DNA of 9,665 bases. It comes from Pseudomonadota bacterium (GTDB taxonomy: Bacteria > Pseudomonadota > Alphaproteobacteria > Rhizobiales > Devosiaceae). Under the pieces are notes generated by a model, which had not been told where the DNA came from, did no database searches, and was given only the letters and a program-made list of their open reading frames with translations. Within the stretch, counting starts at the first letter, position 1. Each line of letters starts with the position of its first letter. Shown here one piece after another: positions 1 to 6,955 of this stretch. Made by a program: the position numbers and the translations under genes. The DNA lies in contig JAEYYP010000275.1 of assembly GCA_023428425.1 (NCBI GenBank), positions 1 through 9,665 on the forward strand, read 5' to 3'.

Positions 1-122
1 CCGATGCTCAGCTCGCAAGACGCGCCAGAACGCGACGAGGGAGCGACGGTCCGAGCGTTTCCCATGAAAGCGCCCGCCAGATGCTGCTCGCCAGCAAGGC
101 GAACGCTAAGTCGACGACGTGA
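1..122 (+). CDS. C-terminal end of an unidentified protein, cut by the window edge
   Basis: A frame open from base 3 to a TGA at 120-122 encodes 39 residues, starting DAQLARRAR and ending KANAKSTT. It lacks the low-complexity look of the other two frames here. A strong hairpin starts 14 nt after its stop, as expected at the end of a transcription unit. I do not recognise the family and too little is present to name it. The other two forward frames stop at 66-68 or soon after 120, so this frame is only modestly preferred. It could still be a chance open frame. Confidence 0.33.
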   Translation, partial: DAQLARRARTRRGSDGPSVSHESARQMLLASKANAKSTT

Positions 123-136
123 GTAGCGAGACGCAC

Positions 137-170
137 CCTGAAGGGGAATAACTAACAAGGCCCCTTCGGG
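137..170 (+). terminator. Strong hairpin after the first gene end (terminator-like, no T-run)
   Basis: CCTGAAGGGG (137-146) pairs with CCCCTTCGGG (161-170). This gives ten consecutive pairs, including one T-G wobble, around a 14-nt loop. It lies just past the TGA at 120-122. No run of T follows (the next bases are AGCCAATCG), so it is not a classical intrinsic terminator. It may instead stabilise the 3' end of the transcript. Confidence 0.5.
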
Positions 171-208
171 AGCCAATCGAGCATAAGGGGCGACAGTCGG
201 TATCACGG

Positions 209-242
209 CCCCCATGGCAATTAGGCGTCCGCATCATGGGGG
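209..242. repeat. 8-bp perfect inverted repeat
   Basis: CCCCCATG at 209-216 is repeated in inverted form as CATGGGGG at 235-242, with an 18-nt spacer. It lies in non-coding sequence. It may be a protein-binding site or a small hairpin; nothing visible assigns a role. Confidence 0.4.
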
Positions 243-348
243 ACTTCCGTGAGATTGAACAAAAGCTAGGAGCGGCTCGCCTTGATCGGAGGATGGATCA
301 ACCGGCAAACATCAGCTGAATGGAAAAAGCTGATTGAACGGCCAAATC

Positions 349-400
349 GCGCCCCCATCTCGGTCATTGATCTGGTAACGGCCGCGGCCCAAAAGCGGAC
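349..400. repeat. Dispersed bipartite repeat, copy 1
   Basis: A 20-mer, GCGCCCCCATCTCGGTCATT (349-368), is followed after 23 variable bases by AAAGCGGAC (392-400). The same two blocks occur at 3904-3955 with the same spacing and one mismatch in the 20-mer, while the 23 intervening bases are largely unrelated. Both copies are in non-coding DNA. Words of the type GTCCGCTTTTGG are, in my experience, common in alphaproteobacterial spacers, where they produce spurious ORFs. Confidence 0.55.
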
Positions 401-539
401 ATTCGCGAGGTGGAGCGCCTCGGTACCTGGCGCCAGACGCGGACTCTGGGACTGCTCCAGCAACAGGACATTGACCGGGGGAGCCATGCACCCGATTCAA
501 TTCAACACCGTCAGGAGGGCCGTGCTGCGTACAGAGGCC

Positions 540-1655
540 TTAGGAGCTGAAAATATAGGAGAAGGGAAAAGGCGTTGCGGTCCTACATCCGGTGCACCGA
601 AAGGACTCGCGCATCAGAAGGCGCGCCATGTTGTGTTTGGTCAGGACCAAGGGTTTCTCGCAATTGGGACAAGCCAAAATTCGCGATAACTCAGTCAGGG
701 TCTTTCGGGTCTGACTGATGGATTCCGCATCGTCGGTTAGCAGATAAATACTCATAATAGTGCGGATTTGGAACGCAGTTCTCGCTCCTGGATCCATGGC
801 TTTCATGCGGTCGTAGAGACCTTCGATCACATGCGCGAGAAAGAGAAGTACAGGTGGCAGCACCTCATAGAGCCCGTAGTATGTATCATCATCGGCATAA
901 TTTTTGAAAATGAAATTGAAATTCTCTGGGTCCGTCCTAACCGCATCCCGTTGCACGGTGATGAGGTGTACAGCGTGTTGCAGGATCTTGTAGAGGCCAC
1001 GTTCGAAGTCGTCCTTAAACAGCACCGCATGAAGCCAATCGCTCTTGATCACGCCCTTGATGGCTGTCTTCTCAAGGGCGGCTTGGAGAATAGCTTGGCG
1101 CCGATTGCCAACGATTTTAGGGGTCAGTCCGGTGGGCGATTGGTTGGCGAAAGCTTCATAAAAGTCGTCCTCGTCGCCCAGCATCCAGGCCAGATAGATA
1201 AGGCTGTCGGTCAGCGGCTTTCGCAAGAGATTGAAGGCGACCAAGACCTTCCGGCGCTCCATGCACTGCAGCGCTTCGTAGATATGGTGAAGGCAGTCGG
1301 ACACCATGCCAATAGTGATGGTGTTGATGGCCACACGTCGCGCTTCGTCCAGCCGACCTAGCCGCTTCAACGCCTCGGCCGAGCCAACCTCATTGGCTAG
1401 GCGTTCGAACTCGTCAGCCTCACCGGCGTCGCGGAATTTGAAGCGAACCAGATGGGCCCGCGCCTTTTCGTATTCGGCCAGCATCTGCACGCAGGCGTCA
1501 TGCAAAAAGTAGCAGTACTCATGGGCGAGCCGAGCTGCTGGTGGGACCCATTTGAGGCGGCTCCTTGGAATTAGCCCGGAAGAAACGTAACGCGACCGGC
1601 CGGGCTGGCTGATCGACCCCATAGGCGCATGCCCTATCATAACGCTCGCCGACAT
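540..1655 (-). CDS. Hypothetical protein with C-terminal zinc ribbon
   Basis: This gene encodes 371 residues of unknown function. I chose the ATG at 1653-1655 because GAGGGTGG (1660-1667) lies 4 nt before it. The open frame extends six codons further to a TTG at 1671-1673, but that start has no ribosome-binding site. The body looks all-helical. It has a charged N-terminal third, a segment LLRKPLTDSLIYLAWML in the middle that resembles the helical core of DUF5677-like proteins (weak, by eye), and a long amphipathic helical region after it. The last 45 residues hold a four-cysteine zinc ribbon: CPNC at about 329-332 and CTGC at about 354-357. No signal peptide or clear membrane segment is seen. 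The broken gene 18 nt upstream, in the same orientation, was probably its operon partner. The zinc ribbon suggests nucleic-acid or protein binding, but the activity is not assignable. Confidence 0.8.
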   Translation of the reverse strand: MSASVMIGHAPMGSISQPGRSRYVSSGLIPRSRLKWVPPAARLAHEYCYFLHDACVQMLAEYEKARAHLVRFKFRDAGEADEFERLANEVGSAEALKRLGRLDEARRVAINTITIGMVSDCLHHIYEALQCMERRKVLVAFNLLRKPLTDSLIYLAWMLGDEDDFYEAFANQSPTGLTPKIVGNRRQAILQAALEKTAIKGVIKSDWLHAVLFKDDFERGLYKILQHAVHLITVQRDAVRTDPENFNFIFKNYADDDTYYGLYEVLPPVLLFLAHVIEGLYDRMKAMDPGARTAFQIRTIMSIYLLTDDAESISQTRKTLTELSRILACPNCEKPLVLTKHNMARLLMRESFRCTGCRTATPFPFSYIFSS

Positions 1656-1659
1656 ACAC

Positions 1660-1667
1660 CCACCCTC
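1660..1667 (-). promoter_or_regulatory. Ribosome-binding site that fixes the start of the zinc-ribbon gene
   Basis: On the minus strand the sequence reads GAGGGTGGGTGT then ATG. This purine-rich block favours the ATG at 1655 over the in-frame TTG at 1673, which lies upstream of the block. Confidence 0.5.
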
Positions 1668-1673
1668 AAACAA

Positions 1674-1862
1674 TCAGTCGTACTGTGCTTCCTGTTCGTC
1701 ATCGGATTCTCGCTCCTGCGCAATTTGCCTAGCGGTGGAGTCCGACATCTTCCGAGCCCAGCGGCGCACGGCGGGCTTGGGATGCCTATGGAGTGACGCT
1801 AGGGGCGGCTCGTAGAGTTCCTAGTAGGTCGTCAGCGAGCCTGACCAGCCAAACGTGTGCAT
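1674..1862 (-). pseudogene. Broken C-terminal tail of a HEAT-like/defence-type protein
   Basis: The minus strand reads MHTFGWSGSLTTY, then an in-frame TAG (1821-1823), then 48 more codons to a TGA at 1674-1676. The second part includes ELYEPPLASL, HPKPAVRRWARKM and a charged coil ending EQEAQYD. The hydrophobic pattern and the HPxPxVRRWA phrase resemble a HEAT-type repeat followed by a charged C-terminal helix, as at the end of large defence NTPases. That resemblance is from memory and is an inference. Amino-acid quality is the same on both sides of the stop, so this looks like a nonsense mutation in a former gene. Upstream of 1862 the similarity fades, and only 34 nt separate it from the stop codon of the next gene, so the rest has been deleted. 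Its stop lies 18 nt before the zinc-ribbon gene, which suggests they were one operon. Without a frame comparison it could be dismissed as spacer. Confidence 0.5.
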
Positions 1863-1896
1863 GTTCGCAACGGGCGCGCGTTGCGGCGTGGTCTGC

Positions 1897-3492
1897 CTAG
1901 CGATCGGACTCGGCCGCTAGCTTCCACGCACCATCATCCGCCATCTGCTCAGAAAGCCGCTGCATCACGCAGATCACTTCGACGAGACGCACGCCGTCGA
2001 TCCGCCGCATGTGCATCGTCGGGCGACGGACTGCGATCAGCTTCTGCATGTCATGGTCGAATTCGGTTTTCTCGACGAACACATCTCCGAACACTTCATC
2101 CCAGTTTTTCATGCTCTGGATGATCCCAGACAGCTCACCCAGTTCGGTAAAATTGACCAGCGGCGCGAACGCTTCACCGCGCGCCATTGCCGCCTTCCGA
2201 ATCTCCTTCGCCTTGCCGATCAGGTTCGACGCGCGGAGCTTGAACCAGTCCGGACCGAAGCGCTCTTCGAGCTTGCGCTCGACGTAAGCGCGCAGTTCCT
2301 GCTCGAACCGCCCGACCAACGCATAGGCATCCTTGCTGGTGCCGCGCGACCGCACGATCATCGATACTTCGCCAAGCGTCACCACCGCCACGGCATTGGC
2401 TTCCGAGCGAAGCCCAGCGGTCAGCCCGCTCTCGATCATGATCTCCAGCGCCATGCCGGGCTGGGCGACAACTAGCCCTTCATCGACCTCGGCCTCGCGA
2501 TACATGCGCTTACGCACACGTCCGTCGCGCCAGAAAATGTCCGGCAGATTGACGCGGGTGCGCCATTCGCCGAAGAGCGAATGATAAGCGTCGAGTTGTA
2601 AATGGCTGCGTCGATCGAACACTTCGCCGACGCCGGCGAGCGCCGACATCTTGAGCTGTGTCGCCGCGAAATCGGCTTCGAACCGAGCGGTCAGCCCGAG
2701 CATCGCGCTCATCCTGGCCTGATCGATCGCGGCAGAACCGACGAAATTCTTAGCGATCGCGTTGCGCATATCGTCAACCGCCGTACCGAGGCCGCCGCCG
2801 AGCAGTTTGGTGATATCGGCGACGCCGATCCGGCCGAGCGTGCTCGCCCATTGCGAGGTCTTGGCGATGTCGCCGAACGGCCCGGCAAGCGAGGCGAGCA
2901 GCGTTTTCTGGAGACCAGCCTGCTGCTCTTCGAACTGCTTGATCGGCGATCCGATACCGCCGAGCGGTCGCATTGCCTCTTCGAGCGTCCGCTGCGCCTG
3001 GCTGACGGCGCTCGCCAAGGACGGATCGATCTTGAGCGGCTGCACGCCCTGGATTGCCGCAATCACCTTCGGATTGATTGCGGGCGTGATTGCGCCGATC
3101 GAGGCGAGCTTGGCATGGTCGATCGCCAATGGCTGGATCGCGTTTAACTTCGCCGCCAACGTGTTGGACGGTTCGAGCATCTTGCGCATCGCTTCCATGC
3201 GCGCGGTCTCTGCGGCGCTAAAGCCCGGGCCAAACCCGAGCGCGATCTGTTTGGCGAGCTGCTGCGCAGGCGAATTGGCGAAATCGCGGGCGAGCTTTGC
3301 CACCGGGAAATCGTAAAGCTCCCGCGCCATTTTGATCGACGGGGATTCCAAGTACTCGCGGGCGAGGCGCTCGGTCGTGAGCGCGCGCGCGCCGCGTGCA
3401 ATCTCTTCGGCAGCCGTCAGCGGCTCGCCGCGCGCGAGCTTCGAGGGCTTGTCGCCGGGAGGCTTGCCGCTCGCACTATCATCGTCATCCAT
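1897..3492 (-). CDS. Swt1-type HEPN domain protein with N-terminal tandem repeats
   Basis: This gene encodes 531 residues. I use the ATG at 3490-3492, which has AGGCGG five bases upstream. The open frame continues to a TTG at 3546 that lacks a ribosome-binding site. Residues 1-25 are acidic and disordered (DDDDSASGKPPGDKPSK). Residues 44-79 are three tandem 12-residue units of the form AR-x5-P-x3-L/M. Residues 119-163 are looser 14-16-residue units built on [IV]xPxxI. Residues 165-290 are helical and Ala/Gly-rich. The C-terminal ~125 residues (about 392-517) match my memory of the Swt1-type HEPN fold: FEQELRAYVERKLEERFGPDW, then the LVNFTELGELSGII stretch and NWDEVFGDVF, ending in RRPTMH (489-494). 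The last fits the HEPN RX4-6H catalytic motif. HEPN proteins are often RNases in toxin-antitoxin and antiviral systems, so an RNase-type defence role is likely but not proven. No partner antitoxin is obvious nearby. Confidence 0.85.
   Translation of the reverse strand: MDDDDSASGKPPGDKPSKLARGEPLTAAEEIARGARALTTERLAREYLESPSIKMARELYDFPVAKLARDFANSPAQQLAKQIALGFGPGFSAAETARMEAMRKMLEPSNTLAAKLNAIQPLAIDHAKLASIGAITPAINPKVIAAIQGVQPLKIDPSLASAVSQAQRTLEEAMRPLGGIGSPIKQFEEQQAGLQKTLLASLAGPFGDIAKTSQWASTLGRIGVADITKLLGGGLGTAVDDMRNAIAKNFVGSAAIDQARMSAMLGLTARFEADFAATQLKMSALAGVGEVFDRRSHLQLDAYHSLFGEWRTRVNLPDIFWRDGRVRKRMYREAEVDEGLVVAQPGMALEIMIESGLTAGLRSEANAVAVVTLGEVSMIVRSRGTSKDAYALVGRFEQELRAYVERKLEERFGPDWFKLRASNLIGKAKEIRKAAMARGEAFAPLVNFTELGELSGIIQSMKNWDEVFGDVFVEKTEFDHDMQKLIAVRRPTMHMRRIDGVRLVEVICVMQRLSEQMADDGAWKLAAESDR
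3256..3363 (-). repeat. Three tandem 12-residue coding repeats in the HEPN protein
   Basis: The encoded units are AREYLESPSIKM, ARELYDFPVAKL and ARDFANSPAQQL. Position 1 is Ala, 2 is Arg, 8 is Pro and 12 is Leu/Met in all three, and a fourth partial unit (AKQI) follows. The regular spacing suggests a small solenoid or oligomerisation segment. At DNA level the units are diverged, so the repeat is old or under protein-level selection. Confidence 0.65.
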
Positions 3493-3738
3493 CGCTACCG
3501 CCTGTTCGCCTGCACTTCGAGCGGTGGCCGCGCGCCCCTTTTCCAAATTCAGTCGCGCGCGCAGTTACACGTCGCCGCGACCGAAAGGTCACGCCCCTAA
3601 TCAGCGGAATCAACCGGATTTGGCTCGGCCGTCAGGGAAACGGCATTTCGCAGCGCCCGCGGCGATCAGGTCCATCGCCAAGTAGCTACCACCCGCCGTG
3701 ATTGTCGCACAGTCCATTTTCAGCTCTGGCCCCCTTCA

Positions 3739-3769
3739 TTGCGTCGCAAAGCGTCCATTACCCTATAAT
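3739..3769 (+). promoter_or_regulatory. Orphan sigma70-like promoter candidate
   Basis: A perfect TATAAT (3764-3769) has TTGCGT (3739-3744) 19 bp upstream. An AGGAGAG stretch follows at about 3777, but no ATG or coding frame comes after it. It may be the relic of a lost + strand gene, drive a small RNA, or be chance. Confidence 0.25.
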
Positions 3770-3903
3770 GCTATCCAGGAGAGAGCCTGCCAGTCAGCTA
3801 GGAGCCGGCGCCAGCCATTCATGTGAATGGAGGGCAGGTTTCGGCGATCCGGCTCTGGCAGCCGCCCTTCAGCTATCGGTCCCCGAAGCCGTCCGTCAGC
3901 AAA

Positions 3904-3955
3904 GCGCCCCCATCTCGGCCATTTAAGCTCCGCCGCCACTTGCCTCAAAGCGGAC
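3904..3955. repeat. Dispersed bipartite repeat, copy 2
   Basis: GCGCCCCCATCTCGGCCATT (3904-3923) differs at one base from the 20-mer at 349-368. AAAGCGGAC (3947-3955) follows after the same 23-base gap. A shorter related word, GTCTGCTTTTGG, occurs nearby at 4002-4013, and GTCTGCTTTGG occurs at 7985-7995. Confidence 0.55.
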
Positions 3956-3983
3956 TCCAAATGATCCGGGTGACACGCCCGTT

Positions 3984-3996
3984 ACTGGGACCCAGT
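3984..3996. promoter_or_regulatory. 13-bp perfect palindrome
   Basis: ACTGGG-A-CCCAGT is a perfect dyad with a one-base centre, followed 3 bases later by a small hairpin (TCAGTC 3999-4004, GACTGA 4013-4018). Its size and symmetry fit an operator for a dimeric regulator, but no gene start lies close, so the role is open. Confidence 0.3.
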
Positions 3997-4135
3997 CGTC
4001 AGTCTGCTTTTGGACTGAACGTGATTGAAGCGGCCGTAGGGATAAGTGCGCCAACACGCCCTCGGGTCGGAGGATGCCGCCGGTCGCGACAGATCATAGG
4101 GGGTGATGACGCGAGTTAGTCTCAGCTTGGAGGCG

Positions 4136-5968
4136 TCACGCGGTGTTGGCGAGCACCTTGCCGCGCCAGCGCTCGATCACGTCGTCGAAATTGACCTCGC
4201 GCCAGTCGGCATTCCATTCTTGGAGATAATTCACACTGCGCGAATGCGGCTCGGGCACCGGGAGCGCGAACCGGCCAACGGTCGGCATCAGCGGCGCGTC
4301 GCCCACGGTGAGGAATTCGCCTTGGCCGAGGTTGGGAAGCAGGTCGCCGATCCCGGCAGACAAATCAGGAAGCAGCGACTTGATGTAACTCTGGTCTACC
4401 GCGTTGGTGAGCCTTAGCGAGATGAAATTCGAGCATTGCGAGAAGATCGTCTCGGAGACCTCGGACGGCCGCTGGCTCACGACCATCAACGTCACGCCAT
4501 ATTTGCGGCCTTCCTTGGCAATCCGTTCAATCGATTTGCGCGAGGAATTATATTGCGCGCCACCCGAGCGGGGCACGTAATTGTGCGCTTCCTCGCACAC
4601 CACCATGATAGGCACATCGCTAACATTGCCGCCGACATGGCGATTTTTCGAATAATGGAAGCCAAAGTCGAAGATCATTCGCGAGATCAGGCTGACGACG
4701 ATGCTCAGCACCTCAAACGGGATGCCGCTCAGGTCGATGATCGAGACATTGGATTTCGTGAGGTACCCGATGAACTGGCGGACGACATCGGCGAAGTCGC
4801 CGGTCTCGAGTGCAACTCCGCCGTCTTTCACCGGATAGAACAGGAAGCGCAGGCGCGGATCGGAGAGCCGCGTGCGTAGGCGAAGGATCAGCCGATCGAA
4901 CTCGCCGTGAAACGGCCCGTTACTGGCCTTGGTCGCAGTGGCGGTCGACGCGACCACGAACGACTGCAGCTTGTCGAAGTAGAAGCTGTCGCGGTCGGCG
5001 ACCAAGGTCTCGTCGGCGAGTTTGGGCTTCCCCTCGCCGGGGAGCTTGCCGATCACCTCGGCATTCATATTCTCGAGATAGGTTACGACCTCATCGATCG
5101 AGAAATAGACCGGCGTGTCGAACGAGATGTTGCCGAGGCCCTTATTGTGCCGGCACTTGTTGCGCACGACGGCGTGTCGGAATTGCGAGATCTGGTTGTG
5201 CGAATTGATCTCGTTGCTCTCGATGAACATCTCCTCGAGTTCCTGGGCGTTCATCAGCCAATAGGGTAGCCTCAGCGTGTCGACGTCGAGCAGGTTGAGC
5301 GTGAAATTCTCGGTGTCGGCGAGCCGGAAGGCCGCTGCATATTCGGCGTGAATATCGAAGATCACAATATGCGCGTTCTTCTGGCCGGCCTTGTTGGCGT
5401 TAGCTTTTTGCTCGATGCCAACTACGTTCTGAAGGATCTTGGCGACCGCGCAGGATTTGCCCGAGCCGGTCGAGCCGACCACCGCAACATGCTTGCTGAA
5501 GAAGCGGTCGCCATCGACCTCGAACTTGACGTCGGGCGCGACGCTCAGCGTCCCGAACGAGAATGGCGACTTGATCTGCTTCGAGAAGATCGCGCTCAGC
5601 ACCTCGGGTGGGGTGACATAGGCGTATTCGGTCGGCACCGGCAGCGCGGGCGTGCCGCGCGTGAAGTCGCTATCATCCGAGAGCGTGCCGATTGGCTGGG
5701 TGTCGATCTGGAAGCGGAACGCGACCGATTCCGCCTCCCCGCCGCCACCGTCGCCGCTCTCAGGCTTGGCGCGGTCTATGTGCGAGGCACGGACCGCCAT
5801 GATGGTGGCGAGCAGATAGAGATCATTGCCCGACGCGATCAGCAGATATTGCCCCACGCCGAGCTTCGCTTTGTGCTTCTCGAAATCCTCCGCACTGCTG
5901 ATTTCAATGCGTACCAGCGACGGCGAGCTGTCCGTGACGCAGCCGATTGGATCACCAGGATCAGGCAT
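4136..5968 (-). CDS. HerA-type hexameric DNA-translocase ATPase
   Basis: This gene encodes 610 residues, close to the usual size for bacterial HerA-like (DUF87) proteins. I chose the ATG at 5966-5968 because TGAGGA (5975-5980) lies at the right distance; an in-frame ATG at 5972-5974 directly abuts that site. The N-terminal ~120 residues look like a HAS-barrel. The Walker A motif is VVGSTGSGKS (about 163-172). IFDIHAEY (about 203-210), typical of the family, follows. The Walker B motif with catalytic acid is IMVVCEEAHNYVP (about 454-466), followed by a VVSQRPSEV sensor-like stretch and an SQCSN segment. HerA proteins form hexameric rings that pump DNA for a nuclease partner, as in HerA-NurA repair and in HerA-DUF4297 and HerA-SIR2 antiphage systems. 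The start overlaps the end of the 322-aa gene, so the two are probably co-translated and act together. All catalytic motifs look intact. Confidence 0.93.
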   Translation of the reverse strand: MPDPGDPIGCVTDSSPSLVRIEISSAEDFEKHKAKLGVGQYLLIASGNDLYLLATIMAVRASHIDRAKPESGDGGGGEAESVAFRFQIDTQPIGTLSDDSDFTRGTPALPVPTEYAYVTPPEVLSAIFSKQIKSPFSFGTLSVAPDVKFEVDGDRFFSKHVAVVGSTGSGKSCAVAKILQNVVGIEQKANANKAGQKNAHIVIFDIHAEYAAAFRLADTENFTLNLLDVDTLRLPYWLMNAQELEEMFIESNEINSHNQISQFRHAVVRNKCRHNKGLGNISFDTPVYFSIDEVVTYLENMNAEVIGKLPGEGKPKLADETLVADRDSFYFDKLQSFVVASTATATKASNGPFHGEFDRLILRLRTRLSDPRLRFLFYPVKDGGVALETGDFADVVRQFIGYLTKSNVSIIDLSGIPFEVLSIVVSLISRMIFDFGFHYSKNRHVGGNVSDVPIMVVCEEAHNYVPRSGGAQYNSSRKSIERIAKEGRKYGVTLMVVSQRPSEVSETIFSQCSNFISLRLTNAVDQSYIKSLLPDLSAGIGDLLPNLGQGEFLTVGDAPLMPTVGRFALPVPEPHSRSVNYLQEWNADWREVNFDDVIERWRGKVLANTA

Positions 5969-6929
5969 ATACATTCCTCAACTTGAGCACATATTCGAGA
6001 TCGGAGAGACGCTCGATCTCGAAGCGGTGGACGGTGGTGTCCTTCTTCGCCCAGGCATCGTCGGCAACGTTCACCAGGAACAGCTCGTCTGGACGCTGGG
6101 GCGGGTCTTCCGTGACGAGCGACCTGCGCGCGAGGCCGAGGCGAAACTCGATCTCGAGCGGTGTTTTACGGCGCATCGGCTTCTTGAAAAGTGCGTTGGC
6201 GCGAAACGCGCTTCCGACCATGCCAGTCGCGGCGGTGAGGCCGGCGTCGTGGAGCCGGGTCGCTAGCGCATCCACGTCATAATCGCCCGTGATCAGGAAC
6301 AGCGGCGGATATTCGTGGAGATATTTGTAGCAGTAGCGGTCGACGAAGCCCTTGATGAAGCCGACGACCGTATCGTCGAACTTCTCGATCATGGCCGGGT
6401 CGATGACGAACGTGCGGCGGCGAACATTGTGCGCGAGCGACGGGGCAAGATCGTCGCGCAGCCGCTTGGCGATCTGCGCGCGCGCGGCAAGTGCCCGCGT
6501 CCAGCGGGTGAAGGTCACGCGGCGGACATCGCGTAGCGCTTCGAGGAACGTGGCGGGATCGACTGTGCGGTCGGTGATGGCGGATTGGGTCGCGGTATCG
6601 ACGATCCGCTGGATCGCATTGGGGAAGATGATCGCGTCGACATCCTCTGCAGAGAAACCCTTGGTGCCGAGTGTCGCGAGCACGGATTTCTGCAGGTCGT
6701 CGCTGGTCTGGCCGAATTCGATGGTGAATCGCGTCAGGAAGACGTCGTGATCGACGCCGGGAGCGATGCGTTGGATGATCTTCTGCATCGCCTCGGCTTT
6801 GGTGGCGAGCACCGATTTGAGCTCATCCTTGCTAAGCAGGCGCGTGCCATTCTGGTCGGGAAAATGACAGAAGAGCCGATAGCGGATCTCCGGCGTCGCG
6901 CTGCTGTTGTGCGAAAAATGCTCGAGCAT
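5961..6929 (-). CDS. HerA-associated protein, possibly the remaining C-terminal part of a nuclease partner
   Basis: This gene encodes 322 residues, overlapping HerA by 8 nt. By eye it resembles the C-terminal part of HerA-associated, DUF4297-like defence proteins: YRLFCHFPD near residue 17, FTIEFGQT near 68, IIFPNAIQRIVD near 100, then TRWTRAL near 141 and a segment FLITGDYDVD near 211. In such proteins a nuclease-type domain of about 150-200 residues precedes this part. That domain is absent here: the first residues, MLEHFSHN, start in what would be the middle. The ATG at 6927-6929 has no ribosome-binding site, and an in-frame TGA lies two codons upstream (6933-6935), so the frame cannot extend. 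The family link is from memory and tentative. If it is correct, the gene is N-terminally truncated; if not, it is an unrecognised HerA partner. No catalytic motif can be named. Confidence 0.75.
   Translation of the reverse strand: MLEHFSHNSSATPEIRYRLFCHFPDQNGTRLLSKDELKSVLATKAEAMQKIIQRIAPGVDHDVFLTRFTIEFGQTSDDLQKSVLATLGTKGFSAEDVDAIIFPNAIQRIVDTATQSAITDRTVDPATFLEALRDVRRVTFTRWTRALAARAQIAKRLRDDLAPSLAHNVRRRTFVIDPAMIEKFDDTVVGFIKGFVDRYCYKYLHEYPPLFLITGDYDVDALATRLHDAGLTAATGMVGSAFRANALFKKPMRRKTPLEIEFRLGLARRSLVTEDPPQRPDELFLVNVADDAWAKKDTTVHRFEIERLSDLEYVLKLRNVYA
5975..5980 (-). promoter_or_regulatory. Ribosome-binding site inside the upstream gene, coupling HerA translation
   Basis: The minus strand reads TGAGGA then ATGTATATGCC. 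The site lies within the last codons of the 322-aa gene, whose TGA is at 5961-5963, and it serves the HerA ATG at 5968. The coding overlap is 8 nt, a usual sign of translational coupling. Confidence 0.6.
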
Positions 6930-6955
6930 AAATCAGCGATAGCGAAGAAGGACCG

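Larger units (their letters stand above)
171..539. other. Gene-free stretch between the first gene scrap and the zinc-ribbon gene
   Basis: I see no supported gene here. Open frames exist on both strands, but they have weak starts and no recognisable domains. The minus-strand frame that starts at 487 contains words such as NVRFW and TEMGARF, which come from the dispersed motif at 349-400 rather than from a protein family. The stretch holds the inverted repeat at 209-242 and one copy of the bipartite repeat. Confidence 0.5.
3547..4135. other. Gene-free spacer upstream of the HEPN gene and downstream of the HerA gene
   Basis: No supported gene lies here; the open frames have no ribosome-binding sites or recognisable domains. 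The stretch holds an isolated consensus -10 box on the + strand, copy 2 of the bipartite repeat, a 13-bp palindrome and a small hairpin. The promoter of the HEPN gene should lie at its left end (around 3500-3600, minus strand), but I see no convincing -35/-10 pair there. No clear terminator follows the HerA stop at 4136. Confidence 0.5.

Noticed and set aside
266..487. 73-aa minus-strand frame downstream of the zinc-ribbon gene
   Set aside because: Its NVRFW/TEMGARF words come from a dispersed non-coding repeat known to create spurious ORFs, and there is no ribosome-binding site.
282..689. 135-aa + strand open frame
   Set aside because: It has a TTG start, no domain, and overlaps the 3' end of the zinc-ribbon gene on the other strand; part of it is just the dispersed repeat.
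768..1361. 197-aa + strand open frame
   Set aside because: It is antisense to the zinc-ribbon gene, whose cysteine motifs and ribosome-binding site make it the real one.
5348..5986. 212-aa + strand open frame and several others opposite HerA
   Set aside because: They are mirror frames of a high-GC gene with clear Walker motifs on the minus strand.
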